This document shows, one piece after another, positions 14,433 to 23,613 of a DNA stretch of 23,613 bases. The stretch covers positions 1-23,613 of the forward strand of contig DXWL01000016.1 of the NCBI GenBank assembly GCA_019416865.1, given 5' to 3'. Origin of the DNA: Fusobacterium sp. (lineage in GTDB: Bacteria; Fusobacteriota; Fusobacteriia; Fusobacteriales; Fusobacteriaceae). The notes under the pieces were generated by a model. That model worked only from the letters and a program-made list of their open reading frames with translations, ran no database searches and was not told the DNA's origin. A program made the translations under genes and the position numbers. Within the stretch, counting starts at the first letter, position 1; every line of letters begins with the position of its first letter.

Positions 14433-16085
14433 TTGCTTTACCTTGATGGTTTATCTTTATCCAAAATTAAAAATGAATTGAAAAAGAGCCTTGAGGGAAA
14501 GAAAATAGGAAAGATTTTTCAAAACTCGGCTCTTTCTCTTTCTTTACATTTCGGAAAAATATCCCTGTTTTTCTCGTGCAATCCGTCCCTTCCAATCTGC
14601 TATATCAATGAAGACAGAGAGGAAAATTTTTTAGAGGACAATTCAAATTTTCTTCTGACACTGAGAAAATACCTTGTAAATGCAGCTCTTTATGATGTAG
14701 AGCAGCTTGGATTTGACAGAATATTAAAATTTCATTTTACAAAACTTAATGAGCTTGGAGAGGTTAAAAAATATTTTCTTTATTTTGAAATAATGGGAAA
14801 ACATTCAAATATAATTCTTACAGATGCAGAAGAGAAAATTATTACTCTTCTTAAAAAGTTTTCTCTTGAAGAAAATAATCTTCGTACTCTTTTCCAAGGG
14901 GCTTTTTATGTACAACCTATAGTTGAAAAAAAATTAAGCCCTAGTGAAGTTTCAAAAATTGATTTTGAAACTTATCTTGCTGAAAAAACTGTTCTTCATA
15001 ATATTGAAGGTATAGGTAAAAAAACTCTTGAATCTATAAAATCATACGAGGATTTAAAAAATTTACTGAATAATGAGCCATGTGCAAAAATATTCTATAA
15101 AAATGAAGCTCCAATTTTTGCTGCAGTCCTTAACATAGAGCCAAAAGATTATGATTTAGTTTGTGAATGTGCTAGTTTCAGTGAAATGGTAAACAGATAT
15201 ATAAAAGAGAGTTCTCTTTCAAACTCATACCAACTTCTGAAAAACAAACTTGTTTCAGCTGTAGAGAAAGAACAGAAAAAAATAGATAAAATTGTAAAAA
15301 ATATAGAAAAAGATATTGTTACTATGTCAGAACATGAAAAATATAAAAATCTAGGGGATATTTTAGCTTCTGTTCTCTATTCTATAAAGAGAGGAGATAA
15401 ATCTGTAAAAGCCTATGATTTTTATGAAAACAAAGAGATAACAATAGTTCTTGACCCTCTTCTTAATCCTCAAGGAAATCTTAATAAAATTTATAAAAAA
15501 TCTTCTAAGATGAAAAGAGGACTTGAAGTGAGCAAGGAGCGTCTTGTATTTTTCAATCAGCGTATAATATATCTTGAAAGTGTTCTCGGATTTATTGAAA
15601 AAAGTTCTGATATAAATGGACTTAAAAACATAGAAGAGGAACTTTCAGGAGAAAAAATTATAAAACTTAAAATAAAACCTCAAAAGAACAAGAAAAAGAA
15701 AGAAGAAAATAACTACGGAACAATTATTATTGATAATAAGACTATTTATTATGGAAGAAATAATAAAGAAAATGATTTTCTTACTTTCAGGTTTGCTGGA
15801 AAAAATGATATTTGGTTTCACGTAAAAGATATTCCTGGCTCACATTTTATTGTTAAAAAAGAGGATTTTGATAAAAATAATGAGTTTATAGAAAAGGTTG
15901 CTGCTTGTGCTGCTTTTTACTCGAAAGCTGTAAAAGGACAGAAGGTTGTTGTAGAATACACAGAGAAGAAAAATCTTAATAAACCTTCAGGAGCACCTCT
16001 TGGTTTTGTAACTTATAATATTGCTGAAACTTTTATAATAGAAGTTCCAGAAAATTTAGAAAAAATAAAAGATTGCACCTCTTAA
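14433..16085 (+). CDS. rqcH: Rqc2 homologue RqcH (NFACT protein, ribosome quality control)
   Basis: The 550-residue NFACT-family protein was formerly annotated as fibronectin-binding FbpA. RqcH binds stalled 50S-peptidyl-tRNA complexes and directs C-terminal alanine tailing. The NFACT-N domain carries the Asp-Arg pair at 95-96 (GFDRIL), matching the pair needed for tailing in Bacillus. A helical/coiled-coil middle (about 270-415) is rich in Lys and Glu. The NFACT-R domain (about 430-540) shows the signature NDIWFHVKDIPGSHFIV. The start is TTG 14433, directly after the marR TAG, with AAGGCGG 8 nt upstream. It is the last gene of the operon; a hairpin overlaps its stop. Confidence 0.93.
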   Translation: MLYLDGLSLSKIKNELKKSLEGKKIGKIFQNSALSLSLHFGKISLFFSCNPSLPICYINEDREENFLEDNSNFLLTLRKYLVNAALYDVEQLGFDRILKFHFTKLNELGEVKKYFLYFEIMGKHSNIILTDAEEKIITLLKKFSLEENNLRTLFQGAFYVQPIVEKKLSPSEVSKIDFETYLAEKTVLHNIEGIGKKTLESIKSYEDLKNLLNNEPCAKIFYKNEAPIFAAVLNIEPKDYDLVCECASFSEMVNRYIKESSLSNSYQLLKNKLVSAVEKEQKKIDKIVKNIEKDIVTMSEHEKYKNLGDILASVLYSIKRGDKSVKAYDFYENKEITIVLDPLLNPQGNLNKIYKKSSKMKRGLEVSKERLVFFNQRIIYLESVLGFIEKSSDINGLKNIEEELSGEKIIKLKIKPQKNKKKKEENNYGTIIIDNKTIYYGRNNKENDFLTFRFAGKNDIWFHVKDIPGSHFIVKKEDFDKNNEFIEKVAACAAFYSKAVKGQKVVVEYTEKKNLNKPSGAPLGFVTYNIAETFIIEVPENLEKIKDCTS

Positions 16086-16110
16086 AAAGAAGTGCAATTT
16101 CTATTTTTCT
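16072..16110. terminator. Bidirectional terminator between rqcH and the autotransporter gene
   Basis: ATTGCAC (16072-16078) pairs with GTGCAAT (16092-16098). After a C-A mismatch, four further base pairs close a 3-nt loop. The plus tail is TTTCTATTTTT; the minus tail is CTTTTATTTTTTC. It overlaps the rqcH stop and sits in a 32-bp gap between convergent genes. Confidence 0.8.
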
Positions 16111-16117
16111 ATTTAGT

Positions 16118-19100
16118 TTAGAATTTGTAACCTACACCGAATCCTACTGAGTAATCTTCATTATCTGTTGTTGTTTTGTAATGAACATCATAATACATTC
16201 CGTTATTTGCTTGGTATTCTGCTTTTAGTAGAACATTTACTTTTACTCTGTCCTCGTCTTCAAGAGAGATGATTTCAAAGTCTTTACTTGAACCAGTTAT
16301 TCTAGCATTTAGATGTTCTTCGTCATTTCCTAGTAGTGCATAATTAACTGACACTCCTGCTTTAAGGTTTAGAACTCCATTTTCTGTTGCAATTTTCTTA
16401 CCTAAGTTTACACCTAATTCTCCATCTACTGATGTAAAGTCTTTATTATCAACTTCTATTGATAAATCTCCTTTATTATCTTCTTTGATGTCATCTTGGA
16501 TAGAATGAGTAAGTTTTAGTTCTCCATTAGGTTCTAAGTAGAAATTATTTCCAAAGTCATATCTATATTTTGCTCCAAAGTATCCAACGAATGTATTATC
16601 TTCAAAGTCTTTTTCAACTTTCATTGATTGGTAAGCATTTGAAACATTTCTTGTTGCATCATAGAATCCTCTTTGGTAACCAATTCCTGCTATCATATTT
16701 ACATTATTTATATCTTGTTTTACATAAGCTGAAACAAAGATATTGTTTCCTTTTAGAGATGAACCATTAATATCTGTATCTGATTTACTTCCTGCAACAG
16801 CAAATCCAACAGTTTTTCCTTCTTCAAATCCATATTCTCCAAAAGCATAAGCTCCATAAATATTAGTTTCTGCTTTTACTTCTGTATTTCCTACATCAAT
16901 TCCATTGTAGTAGTTATTTCCGTAGAAGTTTTCGCTGTTTTCAACTTCTCTACCTGCTATACTTCCACCAAATCTCCAAGAATTAACTTCAGGCATACCA
17001 TCATTAAGCATTAAACTATCAGTGATAAGTTCTGTTGATTTTTTAGAGATTTTATTAGTATAAGCATATGGTGTAGAGTGATATATTTTTCCATAAAATT
17101 CTAATTGAGCTTTTATAGCCTCGTCTTTTGTTTTATCAGAAAGAGTTGTAGTTTCTGACATTAATGGAATTTTTCCTGCTGAGTTAATACTTTGATAGAT
17201 TTTATCAAGATGAACGTATTTTATATTTTCATTTGAGCTATCTCCCATAATATGTTCATTTACTTTGACAACTATATCTCCCTCTATCATTTCAATATGA
17301 TGATTTGATGAACCACTTTCCAATAAATGCTCTTTATCTGTGCTTACAAACTCTGTTTTATTATCTTTTCCAAAAGAAATTATTGTTCCATTATCTGCCT
17401 CTGATGTAGAAATCATAATTTTTCCTGTTGAGTTATTAACTTTTATTCCGCTATCATAAAGAGCATGACCGATTACTTTATTATCAGAAACTTTACTGTA
17501 ATCAACATCAACAAACAGATTATTTCCATTTAGTTTTATTGTTTCTGTTCCTGTAATTTTTAAAGAGCTTTCAAGTTTTGCATTTTGATTTAAATTAATA
17601 TTTTGGAAACTATTAATCTCTCCACCGAGAACAATTTCATCTTTAGGTTTTTCGTCAAAGAAAGCTTTAGTTTCAGCTCCGATATTTAAAGTATTCTCTC
17701 CATCATTTCCGTCAAAAATTCCTTTTATTGAAGATAAAATATTTACAGTATCATTTCCTTCTCCTGTATTTACACTAATATCATTTATTGATGAGTTAAT
17801 ATTAAGTGTATCATTATGGTTAGACATTGTAACTTTTGTTTCCTCTTTAGCTGTGAAATTAACTTTTCCAAGAGTAAGGTCAAATCCTGCACTTGATTTA
17901 GAGCCGTCTATCTTAGAGATATTTACTCCGTCAAGGAAAGATACACTATTTGTTGTACCTTGAGCAAAGTTAATATTTGCTACATTACCTGTTACATTTG
18001 TAAATTTAATATCAGTATTTAGTTTATCTCCTGTAACTTGGTTGTCTTTAGATGTTTGGATATTAATATTTCCAAGAGTGGCTACATCTTTTATCTCTCT
18101 ATTATCTGAATAGAAGTAGTGGTCTTTCTCGTCTATTCCTTTATTAAGAACTTTTGAAATATCTGTTAAACTATTATTATTTAACATTGATGTAATTCCC
18201 TCGTAACCTGCTTTGCTGTAATTTAATATTGCATATTCATAGTTACCAAAAGCATAATCTTTAAGACCAAATTTTTGTAATTCTTCAGCAGATTTAATAG
18301 AAAACTCTTTTTTACTGCTGTCATATTTCATAAATTCAGGAACTATGATGTTATATTTTGTTCCGTCAGCTTTTGCTCCAAGAGAAATATTCCCTGCTAC
18401 TCCTGTTAGTTTATCTGAAAGAGATGTAAACTTAACTGTGTCATCAAATGTAAGTTTAATATCTCCGTTGATTGTATAGTTTCCTGCTTCAGCAAATGGA
18501 TTAACTCCACCTTTTCCAAGAACTAAACCTGTATCTGATTTTCCAATATTAAATCCAATCTCTCCACTGTCATTAAGATTTATTGTAACATTATCCCCTA
18601 CAATTTTTGAATTTTGACCGAATTTCCATTGATTTTTTCCATTTAGATTAATTGTATCAGCATTTTCTATATTGTAGTCAAAATCTCCAGTCTTAGATGT
18701 TAGATTAAATTCGTCTCCTGCACCAGTTCCAAATATAATATTTTTTCCAAGTTTTCCATTTTCTCCAACTGTTACTATATTGCTAGAAGAATTTGCTCCA
18801 AATGTTATTCCACTTTCTAAAGTTCCATTTACTGTAATATTATTTCCATTTGAATTTTCTGTAAATCCTAAACTAGATAATTTTCCATCAACAGTAATAG
18901 TATTTTTTTCTCCAACTGTTAAAGCATTAGCTGTTCCTTTGATATTGATTGTATTTTCTTCTCCAAGGATAGCAACTGTTCCTTTTGAACTTCCATTTTC
19001 AGAAACTGTGAAAGTATTTTTTCCTTCTGCAAAATTAATATCTCCAGTATAATTTTCTTTATTAAGAATGATATTATTTTCTCCCTTAGCAAAAGAAAGT

Positions 19101-22100
19101 TTTCCTGAATAATCGTTTTTAATTTCTATTTTAGCTTTTTCTGTTACAGATATATTCTCTACTCCACCATTTGAAGAAACTAAAACTTTATTAAATCCAT
19201 CTGTATCAGCTGTTCCTACTGTAACATCTCCATTTGTTATAGTTCCTAAATTTATAATTTTAGAAGTATTATCAATGTCAAGACTTCCTTTAACATCTCC
19301 AAAATTAATATTTCCTATATTAATAGAACTATTATCTTTAAGAGCAATATTAATTTTTCCTTTTGAATTTAAACCGTCAATTCCCTTATTTAAAGTTACT
19401 GCTCCATTTAAAGAGATATTATTTTCTGTCCCCTCTGCTACATTAATTTCAAAATCATTTGTTGAAATATCTTTAAATGTTAAATCATTATTACCTTTTG
19501 TTGTTTCATCAGTTCCTATAAGAACTTTTCCTTTAACTTCTGATTCAAAAGTTCCACTCTCTGAGTTTAAGACAAGCTCTTTTGAAAGTCCGTGATTTGT
19601 TACAGTTTCTATATATTTTGCTATTGCGTCGCTTCCAAAAGTATTGAAAGCATTTGTTATAGTTTTATCTGTGTCTTCAGCTTGGTTGTAGTATTTCTTT
19701 AAGATATAATCATAAGTATCTGCAAATAATTTGTTTTCTTCTGTTACTCCTTTTCCTAAAAGTTTTTCCCAAGATTTTACAGTGATGTCAAATCCATTTC
19801 CTTTCTTAACAGTATCTAAGAAAGCATAACTTTCAAGAGTAGTATCATTTCCAAAAGCAATATCTCCAACACTTTCAAGAGAAAGAAGTGTATTAACACC
19901 CTCTCCAAAAGTAACATTGTCAGAAAGACCTACTTTTATATTTCCATTTTCAAGAGTAACTTTACCACTTGATACAAAGCCTACATCTCCAAGAGAAAGT
20001 TTTCCATCTGTTCCAAGAGAAAGTTTTTCTGAAAGTTCCAAAGTATTGTCATTTAAAGCAATAGTAGTATCTCCACTGATTGTATTATTAAACTTCCATT
20101 TTGAATTACCTTGAGCAAGTTCTATTCTTCCTGCATTAGTTATAGTGTGTTCAAAAGTTTCAACTCCCTCTACTTCTTTGCTGTCTACTTTTACAATATT
20201 ATCTATGCTAGAAGTATCAAAAGTTATATTTTTTCCTTCTAAATCATTTGCAAGAGTAATAGTATTTCCTATTGAAGATGTTCCAAAGTTAATATTTTTA
20301 AAACTATCCCCATCTGCATTTTCTTTATTAAGAGCTATGTCGTTATTACCTGCATTTAATTTTAATGTTTCAATTTCTTTATAATTTTTTAGGTTTTCAC
20401 TATTAGAAAGAGCTGTTTTTATTTCAAGAGTGTCAGTTCCTATTCCACCTGTAATATTAAAGTTTCCTAATTTTTCTGACGAAACCTTAAATATATCTTC
20501 TCCATTTTTAGCTGAGATATTTTTAAAACTTAAATTATCCAAATCAATATTGTTTGATGAATTTTCAGCAAGAATTAAATTTTCTACTCCGGAAACTTTA
20601 TTTAAAAGATTTGTATTATTTTCATCTATATTTCCTGATGTAATTTCCAATTTATCGCTATCATCTATTCCTTGCTGTATTTCTCCTTTTAATATATCTA
20701 TTTTTCCTAAATTTTCAGCTGAAACTTTGAAAGTATCATTTCCATTTCCGCCGTAAATATTTTTAAATCCATTTTCTTCTGTACCAAGTTTTATATTATT
20801 AAGATTTAAAATATTTTCTCCGTTATCAAGTTCAAGGTCTTCTATATTTGAAACTCCAGAAAGAATATTTTCTTTTCCTTGAGTATCATTATTTAAAATT
20901 CCAGAAAGTTTTAATATATCGTGGTCTTTTGAAATTAGGTTTCCATTACCGTCAACATCAGTTCCCCCGCCGTCTATTGTCATATTTCCAATATTATCAG
21001 CAGAAACTGTAAAATGGTCACTTCCATTTCCAGATGTAATATTTTTAAAACTATTTAATCTTGTAAAGTCAATAGTATAATCAATCTCTTTATTAAGACC
21101 AAGTTCAAGTTTTTCTATTCCTGTTTTATTTAAAAGTTGTTCTGTTGTAATATCTGTATTTACTATAAGTTTATCATTTACAGAACTTCCTCCCTCTATT
21201 TTTACTCCAAGGGCTTCTGTTTTTGATCCCTCAATAGTAAAAATATTTCCATTAGTTCCGCCGTCTATTCCTTCGATTTCCTCGAAATTACTAGAACTAT
21301 AAAGACTATCAACTAATATATTATTTTCTGTTTTGTTTAAAACAAGTCTTTCTATATCATATACTTCATCAAATATATTAGAATTTGTTGTATTGTCTAA
21401 ACTATCATTTATTTTAATGGTATCCTTTCCAGTACCACCATCTATCCTTCCACCTAAATTACCATTTTTTATATGTTGTAATGTTTCTATAGAAGTTATA
21501 AAAGTATCGTCTCCACTTCCACCATTTATATTAGTTATTTCATTATTAGCTTTAGCTAGATTATCCACATTAATAGTATTACCCTCATCTGAAAAATAAA
21601 TATTTTCAATAGAGTTTATTCCATTTGTTCCATCTCTCTTTGTTAAGAAACTAAACTCTTCATTTTCATTTGTAATTTGATTTGTTATTTCTAAACTATC
21701 ACTTTGATTTCCGCCGTTTAAACCTTTTAATTTTCCTAATTTCTCAGTTGAAACTGTGATTATATCACCAGAATTTCCAAGTTTTATATTAAGATTTTTT
21801 AAATAATCATCACTTAAATTATTTAAGTTTAACCTAGCCAAAGTAGATTCTCCCATTTCAAGATTTTCTATATTTTGAATTTTTCCAAATATTGTATCGT
21901 CAATAGTTCCATCATTTTTAATATTTGTGAAAGTACGTCCATCTATTTTTAAAGTATCCCCTGCTGTTCCATTTCCTCCGCCGTCTATTAAAGAAAGTTT
22001 TTGGAAATTATCAACAGATACAGTAAAATTATCAGCTCCATTTCCACCAATATAATTTTTAAACATCAAATTAGAACCAACTGATGGAATACTATTATTA

Positions 22101-23613
22101 ATATCTAAGTTATTTCCGGCATTGTTATTTTCAACATCAGCAAGTTTTAAAGTTTCAACATTCATTATATTTTTAAGCAACATTGCACTTAATGTATTAT
22201 CTACCACTGTTGTAAGGTGTAAAGTATCATTATCATTATAAGGATTTCCTTTATTATCTTTTCCACCATTAATAGAAATATCATTTTTGAAATTATCAAG
22301 AGACACAATAAAAGTATCATCTCCAGCTCCTCCAGATATTCCAGCAAAAGAAGTTGTTATCTTTGATAAATTAATTGTATTTCCTTCATCATTTAATTTT
22401 AGCTTTTCAATTTCATCAAACATATTAAGTTGATTATTTATCTTTTCATAATCTGTATTCTCATCTATCTTATAATCTATTCCTAATAAAGCATTTGAAG
22501 AATTAAGTATTTTTCCAGTAAAAAATTCTTTTGAAAAATCTTTTCCTATAAAGATAGTTCCAGCTATATTGTTAAAATCAATATTTCCATTTATTAATAG
22601 CTTATCTTGAATTTTTAAACTTCCTGAATTAAAAATAATATCTCCATTAATAATTCCCATTCCTGTATTAAAAAGATTTGTTTCTGTTGTTCCTGATAAA
22701 ATATTCTCTCCACCATTAATATTAATATTTCCATTTGCAGTAGAAGATTGTGCTAGATTTACAGTATTATTAATCAGAGTTAAATCTCCATTTAAAGTAG
22801 AGCTTACTAAATCTAATTTTCCTCCAGTCAAATTTAATTTTCCATTAATTTTAGAATTATTAAAAGAAAGTATATCATTATCCCCTTTAATATCTCCATT
22901 TAAAGAAGAAGTATTAAAAGTTATTTTATCCTCTCCCTCTCCTAAATCAATATTTCCATTTACTGCACTACCATTAGAAAGGTTTATAGTATCTACTGAT
23001 GTACTACTGCCTATAAAAGCATTTTCTCCTGCATTTACTGTTATATTATCTCCAGTAAAAGTTTTTTCTCCATTAAATGCAACTGCATTTTTATAACCAT
23101 TTATTATACTATTAGAAGTTGAAAAATTACTATCTACATTAAAAGCTGTATCTGTATCTCCAACTACATTTATAATAAGGTTATCTTTTTTAGTAAGGTC
23201 TGAGGAATTAACAGCTTTTGCTGTGGCATTATCTCCAGAAGAAACTACACCATTAATTATATATTTTCCACTGGCTTCTCCACCTGCTCCTGCTGTTATT
23301 GTTTGAGTGTCTTTTCCTGCATTATCTATTAATAAACCTAAATTTTTTTCAGGAGCAATTGTAATTCCATTAGTAGCTTGATTACTTCCAGCAATTATTC
23401 CAGCATTTGTTAAACTTTTTATTGTTCCACTGCTAGTTTTATAAATTCCATTTCCTATATCATTATGATTTCCAACATTCCCAGAGATAATTCCAATATT
23501 AGTTAAAGTTTCTATTGTTCCATTTCCTAAATAAATACCAACTCCTAAATAAGTTCCGTTTCCTATATCATTATGATTTCCAACATTCCCAGAGATAATT
23601 CCAATATTAGTTA
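16118..23613 (-). CDS. Giant type Va autotransporter adhesin, 5' end beyond the window
   Basis: The frame is open from the right edge (first full codon at 23611) to TAA 16118-16120, giving 2497 residues with no signal peptide; the true start lies outside. The TTG at 22831 is just a leucine codon within the passenger, not the start. The C terminus is a 12-strand-type autotransporter barrel ending in GFGVGYKF. The passenger is Asn/Gly/Asp/Thr-rich and almost cysteine-free, typical of a surface beta-helix. From its N side it contains GIISG-type repeats, a zone of RTX-like GGxGxD modules, and a duplicated block. It should be secreted through the Bam machinery and displayed on the cell surface. 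Family members in Fusobacteria are adhesins, but no specific named adhesin can be assigned from this sequence. Confidence 0.93.
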   Translation of the reverse strand, partial: TNIGIISGNVGNHNDIGNGTYLGVGIYLGNGTIETLTNIGIISGNVGNHNDIGNGIYKTSSGTIKSLTNAGIIAGSNQATNGITIAPEKNLGLLIDNAGKDTQTITAGAGGEASGKYIINGVVSSGDNATAKAVNSSDLTKKDNLIINVVGDTDTAFNVDSNFSTSNSIINGYKNAVAFNGEKTFTGDNITVNAGENAFIGSSTSVDTINLSNGSAVNGNIDLGEGEDKITFNTSSLNGDIKGDNDILSFNNSKINGKLNLTGGKLDLVSSTLNGDLTLINNTVNLAQSSTANGNININGGENILSGTTETNLFNTGMGIINGDIIFNSGSLKIQDKLLINGNIDFNNIAGTIFIGKDFSKEFFTGKILNSSNALLGIDYKIDENTDYEKINNQLNMFDEIEKLKLNDEGNTINLSKITTSFAGISGGAGDDTFIVSLDNFKNDISINGGKDNKGNPYNDNDTLHLTTVVDNTLSAMLLKNIMNVETLKLADVENNNAGNNLDINNSIPSVGSNLMFKNYIGGNGADNFTVSVDNFQKLSLIDGGGNGTAGDTLKIDGRTFTNIKNDGTIDDTIFGKIQNIENLEMGESTLARLNLNNLSDDYLKNLNIKLGNSGDIITVSTEKLGKLKGLNGGNQSDSLEITNQITNENEEFSFLTKRDGTNGINSIENIYFSDEGNTINVDNLAKANNEITNINGGSGDDTFITSIETLQHIKNGNLGGRIDGGTGKDTIKINDSLDNTTNSNIFDEVYDIERLVLNKTENNILVDSLYSSSNFEEIEGIDGGTNGNIFTIEGSKTEALGVKIEGGSSVNDKLIVNTDITTEQLLNKTGIEKLELGLNKEIDYTIDFTRLNSFKNITSGNGSDHFTVSADNIGNMTIDGGGTDVDGNGNLISKDHDILKLSGILNNDTQGKENILSGVSNIEDLELDNGENILNLNNIKLGTEENGFKNIYGGNGNDTFKVSAENLGKIDILKGEIQQGIDDSDKLEITSGNIDENNTNLLNKVSGVENLILAENSSNNIDLDNLSFKNISAKNGEDIFKVSSEKLGNFNITGGIGTDTLEIKTALSNSENLKNYKEIETLKLNAGNNDIALNKENADGDSFKNINFGTSSIGNTITLANDLEGKNITFDTSSIDNIVKVDSKEVEGVETFEHTITNAGRIELAQGNSKWKFNNTISGDTTIALNDNTLELSEKLSLGTDGKLSLGDVGFVSSGKVTLENGNIKVGLSDNVTFGEGVNTLLSLESVGDIAFGNDTTLESYAFLDTVKKGNGFDITVKSWEKLLGKGVTEENKLFADTYDYILKKYYNQAEDTDKTITNAFNTFGSDAIAKYIETVTNHGLSKELVLNSESGTFESEVKGKVLIGTDETTKGNNDLTFKDISTNDFEINVAEGTENNISLNGAVTLNKGIDGLNSKGKINIALKDNSSINIGNINFGDVKGSLDIDNTSKIINLGTITNGDVTVGTADTDGFNKVLVSSNGGVENISVTEKAKIEIKNDYSGKLSFAKGENNIILNKENYTGDINFAEGKNTFTVSENGSSKGTVAILGEENTINIKGTANALTVGEKNTITVDGKLSSLGFTENSNGNNITVNGTLESGITFGANSSSNIVTVGENGKLGKNIIFGTGAGDEFNLTSKTGDFDYNIENADTINLNGKNQWKFGQNSKIVGDNVTINLNDSGEIGFNIGKSDTGLVLGKGGVNPFAEAGNYTINGDIKLTFDDTVKFTSLSDKLTGVAGNISLGAKADGTKYNIIVPEFMKYDSSKKEFSIKSAEELQKFGLKDYAFGNYEYAILNYSKAGYEGITSMLNNNSLTDISKVLNKGIDEKDHYFYSDNREIKDVATLGNINIQTSKDNQVTGDKLNTDIKFTNVTGNVANINFAQGTTNSVSFLDGVNISKIDGSKSSAGFDLTLGKVNFTAKEETKVTMSNHNDTLNINSSINDISVNTGEGNDTVNILSSIKGIFDGNDGENTLNIGAETKAFFDEKPKDEIVLGGEINSFQNINLNQNAKLESSLKITGTETIKLNGNNLFVDVDYSKVSDNKVIGHALYDSGIKVNNSTGKIMISTSEADNGTIISFGKDNKTEFVSTDKEHLLESGSSNHHIEMIEGDIVVKVNEHIMGDSSNENIKYVHLDKIYQSINSAGKIPLMSETTTLSDKTKDEAIKAQLEFYGKIYHSTPYAYTNKISKKSTELITDSLMLNDGMPEVNSWRFGGSIAGREVENSENFYGNNYYNGIDVGNTEVKAETNIYGAYAFGEYGFEEGKTVGFAVAGSKSDTDINGSSLKGNNIFVSAYVKQDINNVNMIAGIGYQRGFYDATRNVSNAYQSMKVEKDFEDNTFVGYFGAKYRYDFGNNFYLEPNGELKLTHSIQDDIKEDNKGDLSIEVDNKDFTSVDGELGVNLGKKIATENGVLNLKAGVSVNYALLGNDEEHLNARITGSSKDFEIISLEDEDRVKVNVLLKAEYQANNGMYYDVHYKTTTDNEDYSVGFGVGYKF
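16121..16981 (-). other. Autotransporter beta-barrel domain
   Basis: The last 287 or so residues of the giant protein, from NSWRFGGSIAGRE to the terminal Phe, show alternating amphipathic strands separated by charged loops. Examples are TNIYGAYAFGEYGFEEGKTV, NVNMIAGIGYQRGFYDATRN and NTFVGYFGAKYRYDFGNNFY. The final strand YSVGFGVGYKF ends in an aromatic residue, the Bam recognition signature. Length fits the roughly 270-300 residues usual for this domain. Confidence 0.9.
17925..20130 (-). repeat. Diverged internal duplication in the passenger (period about 490 residues)
   Basis: Two blocks of about 240-250 residues match in order. The copy at about 19400-20130 contains NSKWKFNNTISGDTTIALND and INVAEGTENNISLNGAVTL. 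The copy at about 17925-18660 contains KNQWKFGQNSKIVGDNVTIN and INFAQGTTNSVSFLDGVNIS. Both marker pairs are offset by about 1470 nt, and a mostly helical insert lies between the markers in each copy. Identity is moderate, so the event is old. Confidence 0.6.
20420..22345 (-). repeat. About eight RTX-like GGxGxD passenger modules
   Basis: Each module of about 75-100 residues follows the same plan: a leucine-rich IENLEL-type strand, an Asn/Leu stretch, a GGxGxDxF turn, VSxENLG and a second GGxGxDTL turn. Visible turns include GGAGDDTFI, GGNGADNFT, GGSGDDTFI, GGTGKDTIK, SGNGSDHFT, GGNGNDTFK and GGIGTDTLE. Some copies are degenerate (LGNSGDIIT, DGGTNGNIF). The turns match the calcium-binding RTX nonapeptide, but only one or two occur per module instead of long tandem runs. 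Confidence 0.75.
23451..23613 (-). repeat. Perfect 55-nt direct repeat with 108-nt period
   Basis: Bases 23451-23505 and 23559-23613 are identical over 55 nt, 108 nt (36 codons) apart. They encode TNIGIISGNVGNHNDIGNG twice. The second copy is cut by the window edge, so more copies may follow. The 108-nt period keeps the reading frame. Confidence 0.9.

Noticed and set aside
18780..21599. Several plus-strand ORFs of 65-108 codons inside the autotransporter region
   Set aside because: They are shadows of a long low-complexity Asn/Gly/Ser-rich coding frame; their Pro/Ser/Phe-rich translations are what the complement of such repeats gives.
22829..22831. TTG start codon of the autotransporter at 22831
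   Set aside because: The frame stays open upstream to the window edge with the same repeat style, there is no ribosome binding site, and no signal peptide follows.
23451..23613. CRISPR-like direct repeats
   Set aside because: The repeats are 55 nt with a 108-nt period (a multiple of three), lie in an open autotransporter frame and encode a typical passenger motif. There are no spacer-like unique segments and no cas genes.

Overview
The window looks like a chromosome segment of a Fusobacterium-type bacterium (phylum Fusobacteriota). The DNA is very AT-rich. It carries a Gram-positive-style PolC replicative polymerase but also a type V autotransporter, which needs an outer membrane, and that combination fits Fusobacteria well. 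The species cannot be named from sequence alone.

Left end (1-1680): a promoter, a short leader ORF unusually rich in leucine codons and an intrinsic terminator precede a lipoprotein of the branched-chain amino acid binding family. This layout is that of a leucine-responsive transcription attenuator. No permease or ATPase genes accompany the binding protein.

Middle left, minus strand (1694-11334): genes are read right to left. hpt-ksgA forms a first unit ending in a hairpin at about 9952-10002. A tightly packed cluster follows: a small DUF4911-like gene, khpA, rimM, trmD, a gamma-carbonic-anhydrase-like gene, a second SPOUT methyltransferase, polC and a DMT/EamA transporter. It joins 16S and tRNA processing and ribosome maturation to DNA replication. 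A bidirectional terminator at 1636-1670 separates it from the binding protein gene.

Middle right, plus strand (11516-16085): back-to-back promoters in the hpt/PASTA gap drive hpt to the left and a compact operon to the right: a kinase-less membrane PASTA protein, rsgA, rpe, a MarR regulator fused to a FeoA-like domain, and rqcH. The theme is ribosome assembly and rescue, with the PASTA gene sitting where Firmicutes carry the PASTA kinase.

Right end, minus strand (16118-23613): the C-terminal 2497 residues of a giant autotransporter adhesin. It ends in an intact beta-barrel and runs open off the right edge, so its N terminus is outside the window. The passenger contains RTX-like GGxGxD modules, a diverged 490-residue-spaced duplication, and a perfect 55-nt repeat at the window edge.

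Most noteworthy are the leucine leader/attenuator, the kinase-less PASTA protein, the MarR-FeoA fusion, the altered PHP motifs of PolC, and the RTX-like autotransporter passenger. No tRNA, rRNA, CRISPR or insertion sequence was seen.
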